Source: Hyphomicrobiales bacterium (lineage in GTDB: Bacteria > Pseudomonadota > Alphaproteobacteria > Rhizobiales > Beijerinckiaceae). From it: a DNA stretch of 64,000 nt. Both the position numbers and the translations under genes were made by a program. Positions 7,388 through 17,249 of this stretch are shown here, one piece after another. The notes under the pieces are model-generated. The model was not told where the DNA came from, ran no database searches, and saw only the letters and a list, made by a program, of their open reading frames with translations. The first letter of the stretch is position 1, and each line of letters begins with the position of its first letter. The stretch covers positions 32,464 through 96,463 of the forward strand of contig JANXWK010000001.1 in assembly GCA_025351165.1 (NCBI GenBank), in the 5' to 3' direction.

Positions 7388-9979
7388 ATGAAAAATGACG
7401 ACGAGCCGCCACAGGATGACAAAAAAAACTTACCCGTCCTTGGCAGTGCAAATGTGCTTGACCACACTGAACGCCAAGGAAGTGTCGTGCTTGTTTTGGG
7501 GCTTGCTATCGCGCTGGTTGGGGCTGTTATCACTGCAAGTTTTCTTGAAGAAGATACAAGAGCGCATTTTATACTTTGGTTTCTGGCCACTCTTGCTGCT
7601 GTTGGAGTGCTTGCCCTTTTTATGCATGCCATTGGTGTATTGCAGCTTGGAGCTCATGCATCCCGCAATGACTTAACCAAGCTTTTGGCTGATTCAGGCG
7701 AAGATGGCATGATTGTTACAGATCAGGCAGGGCATGCGATTTATGCTAATGCATCTTATTCGCAGCTGTCCAACATCACAAATCCAGCTCAGCTCAAAGG
7801 GGTGGAGAAGCTGTTTACGGGATCATCAGACGTTAGCGAATCCATCTACCGACTGGCACAAGCTGCGCGTATGCAAAAGCCAGCTTCTGAGGAGATACGC
7901 CTTAGACCTCCTTTGAAAGGCGAAGGAGACGTGGGCTGGTACCGCGTGCGGGTCAATCCTCTTCAGCGCCCCAGTGGCGATTATGTCAGTGTGTGGAATA
8001 TTACGGATTTAACACGTGACCGCGAGCGGCAGGAAAATGTCTTTCAGGATCTTCAAGCTGCTATTGATTACCTTGATCACTCACCGGTTGGCTTTTTTTC
8101 TGTCGATAATGCTGGCACAATTGCCTATATGAACGCCACGCTTGCCAACTGGCTCAACATGGATATTACCCATGTTGGTGTGGGCCAAGCCAAGCTCAAG
8201 GATATTGTGCCAGGTGACAGTGTTGCACTGTTTAATGCAGTGAGCGGACGCCCTGGAGAAATCCGCACGGAAGTGCTTGACCTGGATCTTAAACGCCGTA
8301 CCGGACAGGCTTTGGCTGTGCGGATGTTCCACCGGGTAGCTATTGCCAGCGATGGCACGATTGGCCCCTCCCGCACCATTGTGCTCAATCGTTCACAAAG
8401 CAGTGACATTGTTGATGGGCAGGAGGCAGCAGAGGTTCGGTTTGCGCGTTATTTCAACAATACGCCAATGGCTATTGCAACAGTTGACCGCTTTGGCCGT
8501 CTAGATCGCTCAAACGGCCTGTTTGCCAAAATGTTTCCAGATGTGCTTACTCCAAGGGATGATGCTGCGCTTCGCTCAATTTATGCAACAGTGTCCGAAC
8601 GCGATAAACCTGCCTTGAGCGCTGCCCTTGCACAGGCTGTTGCTGGACATGGCGACATAGCGCCGATTGATGCAACGCTTTCAGGTGGGGTGCGTTTTGC
8701 ACGCTTTTTCATATCTGCTGTGCGTGATGGGGAAGACTATAAAACCAGTGAAGCCAGCGCGGGCGATGCAGCTATTGTTTATGTGCTGGAGACTACCGAG
8801 CAGAAAAAGCTTCAGGAGCAGTTTGCCCAAAGCCAGAAGATGAACGCCGTTGGCCAGTTGGCTGGTGGTGTTGCGCATGACTTTAACAATGTGCTGCAGG
8901 CTATTATTGGTTTTTCAGATATGCTGCTGGCCAATCATCGTCCAATTGATCCTTCATTTCAGGACATTATGCAGATAAAGAACAATGCCAACCGTGCAGC
9001 TGGCCTTGTGCGTCAGCTTCTGGCATTTTCACGCCGTCAGACCATGCGCCCGCAGGTTCTGGTGCTGGGCGATGTGATTACAGAACTCACCAATAATATG
9101 CTTAAACGCCTGATTGGCCCTTCTGTTGAACTGGATGTGCATCATGGGCGTGATTTATGGCCTGTAAAAGCCGATATCAATCAGTTTGAGCAGGTCGTTA
9201 TGAACCTTTGTGTCAACGCAAAAGATGCAATGGAGCATGGTGGACGTATTATCATACGAACTAAAAACGTATATGCATCTGAGTGCAGCGCCTATGTGCA
9301 TGATGGTTTTCAGGCTGCTGATTATGTGCTGCTGGAAGTTGAGGATAATGGCAGCGGCATTCCAAAAGATGTGCTGGAAAAAATCTTTGAACCGTTTTTC
9401 ACTACAAAAGATATTGGCAAAGGCACAGGTCTTGGACTCTCCACAGTTTATGGAATCGTCAAGCAGACGGGCGGCTATATCTATTGTGATTCTATTATGG
9501 GCCAAGGCACGACATTCCGTGTGTTTTTGCCGCGCCATGTGCCAACCGCAGAAGAGCTTGCGCCCAAGGAACAGGCGGAAAAACCTGCCGTCATTGCCGA
9601 TCTGACAGGGCAGGGTGTCATATTGCTTGTAGAAGACGAGGAGGCAGTCCGCGCTTTTGGCAAACGTGCGCTGATGTCACGAGGCTACACTGTGCATGAG
9701 GCAGGCTCTGGTGTGGAGGCGCTGGAAGTGTTTGAGCGCTTGGAAGGCAAGGTTGATCTTGTGGTGTCAGATGTGGTCATGCCAGAAATGGATGGGCCAA
9801 CATTGCTGCGCGAGTTGCGTGCACGCAATCCAGATACGAAAATCATTTTTGTCTCTGGCTATGCAGAAGATGCCTTCCGCCAGAACCTGCCAGAGGGTAC
9901 AGAATTTGGCTTTTTGCCCAAGCCATTCGGGTTGAAGCAATTGATTGAAACAGTGAAAAGCATGATGCCAGTGGGGTAG
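7388..9979 (+). CDS. cckA: Cell-cycle hybrid histidine kinase CckA
   Basis: I start at the ATG at 7388 (863 residues). The longer frame from a TTG at 7244 adds 48 residues with no family resemblance. In order: two transmembrane helices near residues 30-85; PAS-like domains between about 100 and 470; a HisKA domain with the phospho-acceptor at His497 (GGVAHDFNN); an HATPase domain with EDNGSGIP and [15 protein letters not shown]; and a C-terminal receiver with phospho-acceptor Asp795 ([12 protein letters not shown]). The receiver ends [12 protein letters not shown], a CckA hallmark. CckA phosphorylates CtrA and CpdR via ChpT and also acts as a phosphatase. It lies directly after the flagellar operon, with 188 bases between flhB and the chosen start. 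Confidence 0.96.
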   Translation: MKNDDEPPQDDKKNLPVLGSANVLDHTERQGSVVLVLGLAIALVGAVITASFLEEDTRAHFILWFLATLAAVGVLALFMHAIGVLQLGAHASRNDLTKLLADSGEDGMIVTDQAGHAIYANASYSQLSNITNPAQLKGVEKLFTGSSDVSESIYRLAQAARMQKPASEEIRLRPPLKGEGDVGWYRVRVNPLQRPSGDYVSVWNITDLTRDRERQENVFQDLQAAIDYLDHSPVGFFSVDNAGTIAYMNATLANWLNMDITHVGVGQAKLKDIVPGDSVALFNAVSGRPGEIRTEVLDLDLKRRTGQALAVRMFHRVAIASDGTIGPSRTIVLNRSQSSDIVDGQEAAEVRFARYFNNTPMAIATVDRFGRLDRSNGLFAKMFPDVLTPRDDAALRSIYATVSERDKPALSAALAQAVAGHGDIAPIDATLSGGVRFARFFISAVRDGEDYKTSEASAGDAAIVYVLETTEQKKLQEQFAQSQKMNAVGQLAGGVAHDFNNVLQAIIGFSDMLLANHRPIDPSFQDIMQIKNNANRAAGLVRQLLAFSRRQTMRPQVLVLGDVITELTNNMLKRLIGPSVELDVHHGRDLWPVKADINQFEQVVMNLCVNAKDAMEHGGRIIIRTKNVYASECSAYVHDGFQAADYVLLEVEDNGSGIPKDVLEKIFEPFFTTKDIGKGTGLGLSTVYGIVKQTGGYIYCDSIMGQGTTFRVFLPRHVPTAEELAPKEQAEKPAVIADLTGQGVILLVEDEEAVRAFGKRALMSRGYTVHEAGSGVEALEVFERLEGKVDLVVSDVVMPEMDGPTLLRELRARNPDTKIIFVSGYAEDAFRQNLPEGTEFGFLPKPFGLKQLIETVKSMMPVG

Positions 9980-9987
9980 TGAAGTTT

Positions 9988-10010
9988 CACTCTCCCGTTA
10001 CGGGAGAGTG
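9988..10010. repeat. Perfect 10-bp palindromic repeat after cckA
   Basis: CACTCTCCCG and CGGGAGAGTG flank a TTA loop. It begins about ten bases after the cckA stop. There is no T-run after it, so it is not a canonical terminator. It looks like the REP-type CTCTCCCG repeats scattered through many proteobacterial genomes. Related CCCTCTCCCG sequence occurs inside mobA near 50517-50530. Confidence 0.6.
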
Positions 10011-10119
10011 GGTAGAGGATAAAATGTGTATTTCAACTTTTGTGCTTACCAATTTGAACAATTGCCTGTTTCTCTAAAAGTTGCCAATTCTTTTTGTTAA
10101 ATTTTGAGTGAGAGTATTT

Positions 10120-11115
10120 ATGAATCTTGACGAATTATTTGACGCAACTCGCAATCAAATTGAATTAGAGAGGATCTTTGTGCCTCGGACAAGGCGCGAA
10201 AGAGACAAAGTTTTTGGAAATGTAGAAAACCCCAAATTTGTCCATTACACATCTGCTGAAAACGCCTTAAAAATAATTGAGAGCAGACGTCTCTGGATGC
10301 GTAATAGCGGTGCCATGTCCGACTACAGTGAAATAAGACATGGTTTTGAAATTTTACATGAGCTGTTTAACGAGAATGAACAACTTATCTCTCGAAACTT
10401 TACACAAGCTTTAAAACCTTTTTTGAGGGAAGAAGGAGATCCTATAAGACTTCTTTTTGATAACTCACATCATATAAATCCTAACATCTACATTTCATCA
10501 CTTTCGCTTCATCAAGAAAAAGAAAATTATAATGGACGTTTGTCCATGTGGAGAGCGTTTGGAGGTAATGGTGGTAGGATAGCCTTTGTTTTAAATATTC
10601 CGCGCAATTCTGGTATTGCATCAAGGTTAGGGCTTAATTTTAGTCCAGTTTCTTATTTGCAAAAAAATGAAATTAAAGATGATCTTAATGAAATTATAAA
10701 GAATTTAGGCAATCCCCAAAACCAAGATTTTTTAATGAATTGGCCGACTGAAAACATTTTAGACTATGCGTTTTATGCCCTTTATGAATGTCTCGCCTGT
10801 GTCAAACATCAAGGTTTTTCAGAGGAGCTTGAGTGGAGAGCTATTTATTGTCCTACACTCCGAAAAACTGATGTTATGGAAAATGAACGCCAAACTATAA
10901 GTATCAACGGTATCCCACAAATTATTTATAAAATCCCACTAGATGTAAGAGTTGATAAGACTTTCGCAGATCTAGATTTTTTTAAAATACTGGATCATAT
11001 CATTATTGGGCCAACGCCTTATTCACTTCAGATAAAACAAGCATTAGTATATGCCCTTGAAAAAGCAGGCGCCCCTAAAAAAGATATTCACATATCTGGA
11101 ATTCCAATACGATAA
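10120..11115 (+). CDS. DUF2971 family protein
   Basis: The product has 331 residues from the ATG at 10120; a GTG at 10108 is a less likely start. The N-terminal part has the DUF2971 signature: FVHYTSAENALKIIESRRLW followed by MRNSGAMSDYSEIRHG. The middle has SSLSLHQEKENYNGRLSMWRAFG and the end IIIGPTPYSLQIKQAL. The biochemical role of DUF2971 proteins is unsettled; some are found in defence or mobile contexts. The gene is clearly more AT-rich than cckA and recA on either side and is bracketed by palindromic repeats at 9988 and 11133, suggesting acquisition by transfer. It has no operon partner. Confidence 0.8.
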   Translation: MNLDELFDATRNQIELERIFVPRTRRERDKVFGNVENPKFVHYTSAENALKIIESRRLWMRNSGAMSDYSEIRHGFEILHELFNENEQLISRNFTQALKPFLREEGDPIRLLFDNSHHINPNIYISSLSLHQEKENYNGRLSMWRAFGGNGGRIAFVLNIPRNSGIASRLGLNFSPVSYLQKNEIKDDLNEIIKNLGNPQNQDFLMNWPTENILDYAFYALYECLACVKHQGFSEELEWRAIYCPTLRKTDVMENERQTISINGIPQIIYKIPLDVRVDKTFADLDFFKILDHIIIGPTPYSLQIKQALVYALEKAGAPKKDIHISGIPIR

Positions 11116-11132
11116 TAATTGGTTGAGTTATT

Positions 11133-11234
11133 ACCGTCATTGCGAGCGAAGCGCGACAATCCAGTAAATGAAGTTTGCTAAACAAGTTAAGAAGAGCTGG
11201 ATTGCCGCGTCGCTTTGCTTCTCGCAATGACGGT
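11133..11234. repeat. Long imperfect inverted repeat (palindromic, MITE-like)
   Basis: The ends ACCGTCATTGCGAG (11133-11146) and CTCGCAATGACGGT (11221-11234) are exact reverse complements. The inner arms continue with GCGACAATCCAG against CTGGATTGCCGCG at lower identity. The CGTCATTGCGAGCGAAGC-type sequence is a widespread palindromic repeat, best known from Rickettsiales and other bacteria. It lies between the DUF2971 gene and the recA promoter and has no coding capacity. Confidence 0.75.
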
Positions 11235-11262
11235 GCGTATTTGTTTAAAGCTGTTAAAAAAA

Positions 11263-11277
11263 GAACATAAAAAGAAC
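11263..11277 (+). promoter_or_regulatory. LexA (SOS) operator of recA
   Basis: The sequence is GAACATAAAAAGAAC, a perfect match to the alphaproteobacterial LexA direct repeat GAAC-N7-GAAC. It lies 114 bp upstream of the recA start. A third GAAC at 11287 is spaced nine bases away and does not fit a second site. The direct-repeat form of the box, rather than the CTGT-type palindrome of gammaproteobacteria, supports the taxonomic reading. Confidence 0.8.
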
Positions 11278-11390
11278 TTTACAAAAGAACAAAAAGTGAA
11301 TATACAAAGGGAATGAATATGTTTTAGGGTTTTGTTGGCCTAGCCCTCTTGCCCCAAACGCCTTGTCCCTGCCATAAGGAAAGTCTACAC

Positions 11391-12491
11391 ATGTCACAAG
11401 CAGCGCTTCGCCTCGTTGAAGGATCAAAACCCGCCATGGATAAAACTAAAGCTCTTGATGCAGCTCTTTCTCAAATTGAGCGTGCATTTGGCAAGGGATC
11501 TATCATGCGCCTTGGCGCAAACCAGAAGCCTATGGAAATTGAAGCTATTTCAACAGGTTCCATTGGTCTTGATATTGCTCTTGGTATTGGTGGCCTGCCC
11601 AAAGGTCGTGTTATTGAAATTTATGGCCCTGAATCATCAGGTAAAACCACCCTCACATTGCATGTTATTGCCGAGGCGCAGAAGAAAGGTGGTATTTGCG
11701 CTTTCATAGATGCCGAACACGCGCTTGATACGACTTATGCCAGAAAACTTGGTGTGAATTTGCAAGACCTGCTTGTTTCACAGCCAGACACGGGTGAGCA
11801 GGCACTGGAAATATGCGATACGCTTGTGCGCTCTGGTGCTGTGGACATCGTAGTTGTTGATTCTGTTGCCGCGCTGACACCAAAAGCCGAAATTGAAGGC
11901 GAAATGGGTGATGTGCTTCCTGGTCTTCAGGCGCGTCTCATGAGCCAGGCCTTGCGTAAATTGACAGGTTCCATTTCCAAATCCAACACAATGGTCATTT
12001 TCATCAACCAGATCCGTATGAAAATCGGTGTGATGTATGGCTCGCCTGAAACAACAACTGGCGGTAATGCCCTAAAATTCTATGCCTCGGTCCGTCTTGA
12101 TATCCGCCGCACGGGTGCCATCAAGGAGCGCGAAGACGTTGTGGGAAATGCGACCCGCGTAAAAGTTGTTAAAAATAAGGTTGCGCCTCCTTTCAAACAG
12201 GTTGAATTTGACATCATGTATGGAGAAGGCATTTCCAAAATGGGAGAGCTTGTCGATTTGGGTGTTAAAGCTGGTATTGTTGAAAAAGCCGGTGCATGGT
12301 TTTCATGCGATAGCCAGCGTCTGGGGCAAGGACGTGAGAATGCAAAAACATTTTTACGCAACAACCCAGAGGTTGCAGAAAAAATTGAGCAGTCCATCCG
12401 CCAGAATGCGGGTTTGATAGCTGATAAAATTCTGGAGCAGGCTTCACCAGAGCCAGGTGAAGACGATGGTGAAGAGCCGCTTGATATTTAA
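11391..12491 (+). CDS. recA: Recombinase RecA
   Basis: The product has 366 residues from the ATG at 11391 ([10 protein letters not shown]), preceded by AAGGA. The frame opens at 11349, but that leader is not conserved. Walker A is GPESSGKTT and Walker B is [20 protein letters not shown]. Other landmarks are MRLGANQKP near the N-terminus, [17 protein letters not shown] (L2 and the GG-rich ATP loop region), and the acidic C-terminal tail [14 protein letters not shown]. RecA forms filaments on single-stranded DNA for recombination and LexA autocleavage. The LexA box upstream indicates normal SOS control. alaS follows, as in many alphaproteobacteria. Confidence 0.99.
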   Translation: MSQAALRLVEGSKPAMDKTKALDAALSQIERAFGKGSIMRLGANQKPMEIEAISTGSIGLDIALGIGGLPKGRVIEIYGPESSGKTTLTLHVIAEAQKKGGICAFIDAEHALDTTYARKLGVNLQDLLVSQPDTGEQALEICDTLVRSGAVDIVVVDSVAALTPKAEIEGEMGDVLPGLQARLMSQALRKLTGSISKSNTMVIFINQIRMKIGVMYGSPETTTGGNALKFYASVRLDIRRTGAIKEREDVVGNATRVKVVKNKVAPPFKQVEFDIMYGEGISKMGELVDLGVKAGIVEKAGAWFSCDSQRLGQGRENAKTFLRNNPEVAEKIEQSIRQNAGLIADKILEQASPEPGEDDGEEPLDI

Positions 12492-12514
12492 ACAGGGCAA
12501 TTTTCTACAGCTTT

Positions 12515-12530
12515 TCCATCATATGATGGA
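12515..12530. repeat. 16-bp perfect palindrome after recA
   Basis: TCCATCATATGATGGA is its own reverse complement, with 8-bp arms and no spacer. It lies 23 bases after the recA stop. It could form a small hairpin in the recA 3' UTR or be a dimeric protein site. It lies just 5' of the larger fold described at 12540-12683. Confidence 0.5.
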
Positions 12531-12539
12531 CATAAACAT

Positions 12540-12683
12540 AATCCCGCATTAGCGCATATTTTGTTTTTAATAGAAACAAAATATGCGTTTTTTTTAATTT
12601 ATAGCATGTTTCAAGCAAAAAACCGCTCACACTTTTTTGCAACATGCTCTAGATGATACAAACAGTTTCACTAATGCGGGGTT
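12540..12683 (+). promoter_or_regulatory. Putative three-way-junction leader RNA of alaS
   Basis: Three nested helices can be drawn from the sequence. P1 pairs 12540-12552 with 12671-12683 over 13 bp with one G-U pair (CCCGCATTAG against CTAATGCGGG at its core). P2 is the 14-bp terminator-like hairpin at 12553-12587, starting on the next base. P3 pairs AGCATGTT (12603-12610) with AACATGCT (12641-12648) and, after a 4-base bulge, GCAAAAAA with TTTTTTGC. The 3' strand of P1 contains the only G-rich candidate ribosome-binding sequence before the alaS ATG at 12693. The fold could therefore control alaS translation or read-through from recA. I do not recognise a known riboswitch class. Confidence 0.45.
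12553..12595 (+). terminator. Rho-independent terminator of recA (helix P2)
   Basis: A 14-bp perfect stem, CGCATATTTTGTTT paired with AAACAAAATATGCG, closes a 7-base loop and is followed by eight Ts. The stem is AT-rich but long. It lies 61 bases after the recA stop. It is also the second helix of the larger structure at 12540-12683, so it may act as an attenuator before alaS. Confidence 0.75.
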
Positions 12684-12692
12684 ATTCACGAT

Positions 12693-15335
12693 ATGAGTGG
12701 CGTAAACGAGATAAGATCAGCTTTTTTATCGTATTTTGCCGATAATGGACATAAGATTGTAGCGTCCAGCCCGTTGGTTCCTCGTAATGATCCAACACTT
12801 ATGTTTACCAACGCTGGAATGAACCAGTTTAAAAACGTTTTCACTGGTTTGGAAAAACGCGATTACATAACAGCCACATCAGCCCAAAAAGTTGTACGAG
12901 CTGGTGGCAAGCATAATGATCTTGATAATGTTGGCTATACAGCGCGCCATCATACTTTCTTTGAAATGCTTGGTAATTTTTCTTTTGGAGATTATTTTAA
13001 AGAGCGGGCAATTGAACTTGCCTGGAACTTAATTACGCGTGAGTTTGGCCTTGATAAAAAACGTCTGCTTGTGACTGTTTATCATGAAGATGAGGAAGCC
13101 GCTGTACTTTGGAAGAAAATAGCCGGTTTTACAGACGATAAAATAATCCGTATTCCAACATCTGACAATTTTTGGCAGATGGGCGACACTGGCCCCTGCG
13201 GCCCTTGCTCTGAAATTTTTTATGATCAGGGCGATAAAGTTTTTGGTGGCCCACCTGGCAGTGCAGATGAAGACGGTGACAGGTTTCTGGAATTCTGGAA
13301 CCTTGTGTTCATGCAGTTTGAACAGGTTGCTGGTGGCGCGCGCACCAATCTGCCAAAGCCTTCAATTGATACAGGGATGGGGTTGGAGCGCATAGCAGCA
13401 ATCATGCAGGGTGTTGTCAGTAATTATGACACTGACATGATGCAGAATTTAATCCATGCAGTTGCCCATGCCACCAATACCGATCCGAAGGGTAGCCAGT
13501 CTGCCAGCCACCGTGTAATAGCCGACCATCTACGTGCGGTAAGCTTTCTGGTGGCGGATGGCGTGCTTCCTTCCAATGAAGGGCGCGGATATGTGTTGCG
13601 GCGTATTATGCGCAGAGCCATGCGCCATGCCGAGTTATTGGGTTCGCGTGAGCCGCTTATGTGGAAGCTTGTGCCAGCATTGACGCGGGAAATGGGACAG
13701 GCTTATCCAGAACTCATGCATGCAGAATCCATGATTGTGGAAACTCTACAACTGGAAGAGACACGTTTTCGCCGCACACTTGAGCGTGGCCTAGTTCTGC
13801 TTGAGGAAGAAACAAAAACACTTAGCCGTGGCGGTATTTTAAAGGGCGAAACCGCTTTCAAGCTTTATGATACCTATGGCTTCCCTCTTGATTTGACGCA
13901 GGATGCCTTGCGTGCCCGTGGCATGAGTGTTGATCTGACAGGTTTTAATTCTGCTATGGAAAAACAGAAAATCGATGCACGAAAAGCATGGGTTGGCTCT
14001 GGGGAAGCTGCAACTGAAACCGTATGGTTTGGCATTCGTGAACACGTGGGTGCAACTGAATTTCTTGGGTATGAGACAGAAAGTGCAGAAGGCGTTGTTA
14101 CCGCCATTATCAGAAATGGTGCAGATACACATGAACTTAAGGCTGGTGAGGAAGGTATAATCATTCTCAATCAAACGCCCTTTTATGCAGAATCAGGTGG
14201 CCAGGCTGGTGATACTGGGCTTCTGAGCACAAATGGCATTTCTTTTACGGTAACAGATACCTTAAAAAAATTGGGTGATGTATTTGCCCATGTTGGCATA
14301 CTGGAAACCGGCGTTGTGCAGATTGGCACTGCGCTTCAATTGCAGGTTGATCATCAGCGTCGTTCAAAAATCAAAGCAAATCATTCAGCAACCCATGTGC
14401 TGCATGAAGCATTACGTTTGGTGCTTGGTGATCACATTGCGCAAAAAGGTTCGTCTGTCGATGACGCACGCCTGCGGTTTGATTTTAGTCATCACAAACC
14501 AGTTTCAGATGATGAAATGATAAAAATTGAAGATATTGCCAATTCAATCGTTTTGCAAAATGCGCCTGTCACTACCCGTTTAATGGGGCAGGAGGATGCC
14601 ATCAAGTCTGGTGCACGAGCATTATTTGGTGAAAAATATGGTGATGAAGTTCGCGTTGTATCCATGGGAGAAACTGATATTGGTCAAGCTTGGTCAGTTG
14701 AACTTTGTGGGGGAACGCATGCCGTGCGCACAGGCGATATAGGTTTAATAACTGTAATGTCTGAAGGGGGTGTTGCCTCTGGTGTGCGGCGCCTTGAGGC
14801 TGTCACGGGTAATGCCGCCAGACTTGTATTGAGTGAGGAACGCAAGCGCCTGCGTGAGCTGGCAGATGTATTGAAAGTTCCGCCCTCTGGTGCATTTGAA
14901 AAACTTGGCACTGTTTTGGAGGAGCGTAAGAAGTTTGAGCGTGAACTTGTTGCAGCCCGCAAAAAACTGGCTATGGGCGGGGCTGATGCGAGTGAAACCC
15001 AGCCTGTTGATGTTGGCGGTGTAAAATTTATCGGACGGATTATTTCAGGAATTGCGTTGGGCGATCTCAAAGATATAGCCGTTGAACAGAAACAGAAGCT
15101 TGGTTCGGGAATTATTGCCCTAATTGGTATTGATGATGATGGAAAAGCTGGACTTGTTATTGCTGTAACGCCCGAACATATACATGCAAACAATGCATCC
15201 CATCTTGTTAAAGCCGGCGCTGAAATTATGGGCGGGCGAGGTGGTGGAAAGCCAGATTTAGCTCAGGCAGGTGCGCCAGATGGTTCAAAAGCTCAGGCCG
15301 CTTTAGATGCCATTCAAGCTGCTATTACTGGATAG
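12693..15335 (+). CDS. alaS: Alanyl-tRNA synthetase
   Basis: The product has 880 residues, the normal bacterial AlaRS length. The class II catalytic core is visible: [31 protein letters not shown] (motif 2 region) and [12 protein letters not shown] (motif 3). The editing domain carries the zinc-binding [13 protein letters not shown] and [16 protein letters not shown]. The C-terminal oligomerisation domain ends [17 protein letters not shown]. It charges tRNA-Ala and clears Ser/Gly mischarging. Directly upstream lies a folded inverted-repeat region that may cover its ribosome-binding site. Confidence 0.99.
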   Translation: MSGVNEIRSAFLSYFADNGHKIVASSPLVPRNDPTLMFTNAGMNQFKNVFTGLEKRDYITATSAQKVVRAGGKHNDLDNVGYTARHHTFFEMLGNFSFGDYFKERAIELAWNLITREFGLDKKRLLVTVYHEDEEAAVLWKKIAGFTDDKIIRIPTSDNFWQMGDTGPCGPCSEIFYDQGDKVFGGPPGSADEDGDRFLEFWNLVFMQFEQVAGGARTNLPKPSIDTGMGLERIAAIMQGVVSNYDTDMMQNLIHAVAHATNTDPKGSQSASHRVIADHLRAVSFLVADGVLPSNEGRGYVLRRIMRRAMRHAELLGSREPLMWKLVPALTREMGQAYPELMHAESMIVETLQLEETRFRRTLERGLVLLEEETKTLSRGGILKGETAFKLYDTYGFPLDLTQDALRARGMSVDLTGFNSAMEKQKIDARKAWVGSGEAATETVWFGIREHVGATEFLGYETESAEGVVTAIIRNGADTHELKAGEEGIIILNQTPFYAESGGQAGDTGLLSTNGISFTVTDTLKKLGDVFAHVGILETGVVQIGTALQLQVDHQRRSKIKANHSATHVLHEALRLVLGDHIAQKGSSVDDARLRFDFSHHKPVSDDEMIKIEDIANSIVLQNAPVTTRLMGQEDAIKSGARALFGEKYGDEVRVVSMGETDIGQAWSVELCGGTHAVRTGDIGLITVMSEGGVASGVRRLEAVTGNAARLVLSEERKRLRELADVLKVPPSGAFEKLGTVLEERKKFERELVAARKKLAMGGADASETQPVDVGGVKFIGRIISGIALGDLKDIAVEQKQKLGSGIIALIGIDDDGKAGLVIAVTPEHIHANNASHLVKAGAEIMGGRGGGKPDLAQAGAPDGSKAQAALDAIQAAITG

Positions 15336-15345
15336 CCATCCTACA

Positions 15346-15376
15346 AAAAAGCCGCTGATAAAATCAGCGGCTTTTT
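15346..15376. terminator. Bidirectional terminator between alaS and rpsD
   Basis: GCCGCTGAT (15351-15359) and ATCAGCGGC (15363-15371) form a perfect 9-bp stem with a 3-base loop, flanked by five As on the left and five Ts on the right. It sits between the convergent alaS (ends 15335) and rpsD (ends 15396) and can serve both strands. Confidence 0.9.
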
Positions 15377-15395
15377 GATTTATTGTGAATAACGA

Positions 15396-16013
15396 TTAGC
15401 GTGAATAAAATTCCACAACTAGGTTTGGTTCCATCTGTACTGGATATGGAACTTCCGACAGGTTAGGCAAGCGTGTCAGTTTTGTGACCTGTTTTGTGTG
15501 ATCTGTTTCAAGATAATCAGGCACATCACGCTCTGCAAGCTGATTTGCCACAAGCACGATTTCCAGCTGGCGGGATGCCTCACGTATTTCAACTGTATCA
15601 CCTACTTTAACCTGGTAAGATGCAATGTTGACACGTTTACCGTTCACACGAATGTGACCATGATTTACAAACTGGCGTGCAGCAAATACAGTTGCTACAA
15701 ATTTTGCACGATATACGACAGCATCCAGGCGGCGTTCCAGCAAGCCAATCAGATTTTCACTGGAATCGCCTTTTAAGCGAATTGCTTCTGCGTAATATTT
15801 ACGAAACTGTTTTTCAGTAATATTGCCATAATAGCCTTTAAGCTTTTGTTTTGCTTTTAGCTGGGTACCGAAATCTGATGTCTTGCCTTTACGGCGCTGA
15901 CCATGCTGGCCAGGACCATATTCACGACGATTTACTGGACTTTTTGGGCGACCCCAGATATTTTGACCCATACGACGGTCTAATTTGTGTTTCGAAGTTG
16001 CGCGTTTAGTCAT
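15396..16013 (-). CDS. rpsD: 30S ribosomal protein S4
   Basis: The product has 205 residues. The N-terminus [20 protein letters not shown] and the motif [20 protein letters not shown] are those of alphaproteobacterial S4. The S4 RNA-binding domain is [20 protein letters not shown] followed by [20 protein letters not shown]4 nucleates 16S rRNA folding at the 5' domain. The ATG at 16013 has a strong AAGGAAG ribosome-binding site. It stands alone rather than in an alpha operon, which is normal in this class. Confidence 0.98.
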   Translation of the reverse strand: MTKRATSKHKLDRRMGQNIWGRPKSPVNRREYGPGQHGQRRKGKTSDFGTQLKAKQKLKGYYGNITEKQFRKYYAEAIRLKGDSSENLIGLLERRLDAVVYRAKFVATVFAARQFVNHGHIRVNGKRVNIASYQVKVGDTVEIREASRQLEIVLVANQLAERDVPDYLETDHTKQVTKLTRLPNLSEVPYPVQMEPNLVVEFYSR

Positions 16014-16033
16014 AGTACTTCCTTTTTCGGGCT

Positions 16034-16068
16034 GTTCCTCTTAACGAATTAAGATTGAGTTGAGGAAC
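16034..16068 (-). promoter_or_regulatory. Possible stem in the rpsD leader
   Basis: GTTCCTC (16034-16040) and GAGGAAC (16062-16068) are perfect reverse complements 21 bases apart, starting 21 bases before the rpsD ATG. Ribosomal-protein leaders often carry autoregulatory stems, and S4 is a known translational repressor in other bacteria. The link here is inference. Confidence 0.3.
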
Positions 16069-16264
16069 GCTCCCTCCTTTTTGGTGTTTTAAACCAACGA
16101 CAGATTACTTGGAATAAGTAATCACGGGGCGCGTAAACATTTAATGCTCTCTAAAGGCACATTAAAGTCAAGCATCGAATATGTGGTTACAGCCTGTTTG
16201 TCAAACAGGAATTGCATTTTCTGAGTGTTCTGTAGCTATTACCTGTTTCGTATAATCTGTCTTA

Positions 16265-16299
16265 TATTATTTCTCTCGTATTATTTCTCTCGTATTATT
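16265..16299. repeat. 14-bp tandem repeat at the 3' end of the phosphoesterase gene
   Basis: TATTATTTCTCTCG occurs twice in tandem (16265-16278, 16279-16292), followed by a partial third copy. It spans the stop codon of the metallophosphoesterase gene at 16295-16297. It is probably replication slippage in an AT-rich region. Confidence 0.6.
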
Positions 16300-17203
16300 C
16301 CTTTTGTATTTTTCTTCTTGCAGTTTCGCTTACACCTGTTTTTCCGTCAGCACTGCCTCTTGTTATCATCTCAAGAGATGCACCCTGTTTATCAACATTA
16401 AATTCGTATATGTGGTACGCAGCTTTATGCTGTTTTGTGCCTGGCACTGCCGAGCCGGAGGCGACACCAATAATGGGGATGCCTGGGCCATTGCGTCGCT
16501 CATGTATTTCAACTGATTGCACATGATTATGCCCGTGGATAACAAGCTCCGCACCAGTATCGCGTAGCATTTTCATAAAAAATTGCGCATCACGCAAGCC
16601 ACGACCAAAATGTACGCCTTCTTTATAGGGCGGATGATGAATCATAACCACACGCAGGAAACCAGCTTGTCCTGCTGCTTCTAACATCTGACGAGTGCGC
16701 TCAATCTGAGTGTTGCCAACGGCTCCACTTGCCAAAAATGGTGCAGTTGGAATGGCAGAGGAAACGCCTATAAGCGCAATTTTATCACGAATCCGCATGT
16801 AGGGAAATGTAACATCCTCTACATCATCACCGCGCATGTAAGGTGCAAAATATTTTGTCATTGCAGGCAGGGAATTGGGGCAATAAGCATCGTGGTTGCC
16901 AGGAATGAGGCTCATGTCATGAGGTGCAGCAATTTGCTTTACAACAGAGTATGCACTTTCAAATTCTGCCGGCAACCCAATATTGACCAAATCTCCTGTT
17001 AGAGCAATATGATCAAGCTTCTGGGTTTTCATGTCATTGATGATAGCATCCAGCATCGGCATATTATGGATAGCATGGCGGCTGCGTTTCCAGTTCCAGT
17101 AACCTGTCAGACGTTTGCCCATAAGCTCTGACAGGCGTGGGCGTGGTAGCGGGCCAATATGAAGATCAGATAAATGGGCAAGGCGAAAAGTGAAAGATGA
17201 CAT
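16295..17203 (-). CDS. Calcineurin-like metallophosphoesterase
   Basis: The product has 302 residues from the ATG at 17203 (MSSFTFRLAHLSDLHIG); an in-frame ATG six codons upstream at 17221 is also possible. All metallophosphoesterase motifs are present in order: D-x-H (LSDLHIG), GDLVN, GNHDAY, HHPPYKEG and GHNH. No signal peptide or membrane segment is evident, so it is probably cytoplasmic. The family includes cyclic nucleotide and phospholipid phosphodiesterases and UDP-diacylglucosamine hydrolases; the substrate cannot be told from the sequence. It is transcribed away from mbfA's 3' end with a 46-base gap and may share its transcript. Confidence 0.92.
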   Translation of the reverse strand: MSSFTFRLAHLSDLHIGPLPRPRLSELMGKRLTGYWNWKRSRHAIHNMPMLDAIINDMKTQKLDHIALTGDLVNIGLPAEFESAYSVVKQIAAPHDMSLIPGNHDAYCPNSLPAMTKYFAPYMRGDDVEDVTFPYMRIRDKIALIGVSSAIPTAPFLASGAVGNTQIERTRQMLEAAGQAGFLRVVMIHHPPYKEGVHFGRGLRDAQFFMKMLRDTGAELVIHGHNHVQSVEIHERRNGPGIPIIGVASGSAVPGTKQHKAAYHIYEFNVDKQGASLEMITRGSADGKTGVSETARRKIQKE

Positions 17204-17249
17204 GTTCGCAGCTTTGCCCAAAATTCTGAGCTAAGGTCAAGGTCTAATT

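Noticed and set aside
9155..9538. 127-codon frame on the minus strand inside cckA
   Set aside because: It lies wholly inside a well-conserved kinase gene and has no ribosome-binding site or family resemblance; it is a shadow frame.
11278..11290. Second LexA site using the GAAC at 11287
   Set aside because: The spacing from the previous GAAC is nine bases, not seven.
12540..12683. T-box riboswitch upstream of alaS
   Set aside because: No T-box consensus or specifier stem is visible, and T-boxes are essentially absent from alphaproteobacterial alaS. The structure was kept as an unknown leader.
16193..16209. CCTGTTT-GTC-AAACAGG palindrome upstream of rpsD
   Set aside because: A short perfect inverted repeat with no T-run and no nearby gene end. 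No function could be supported.
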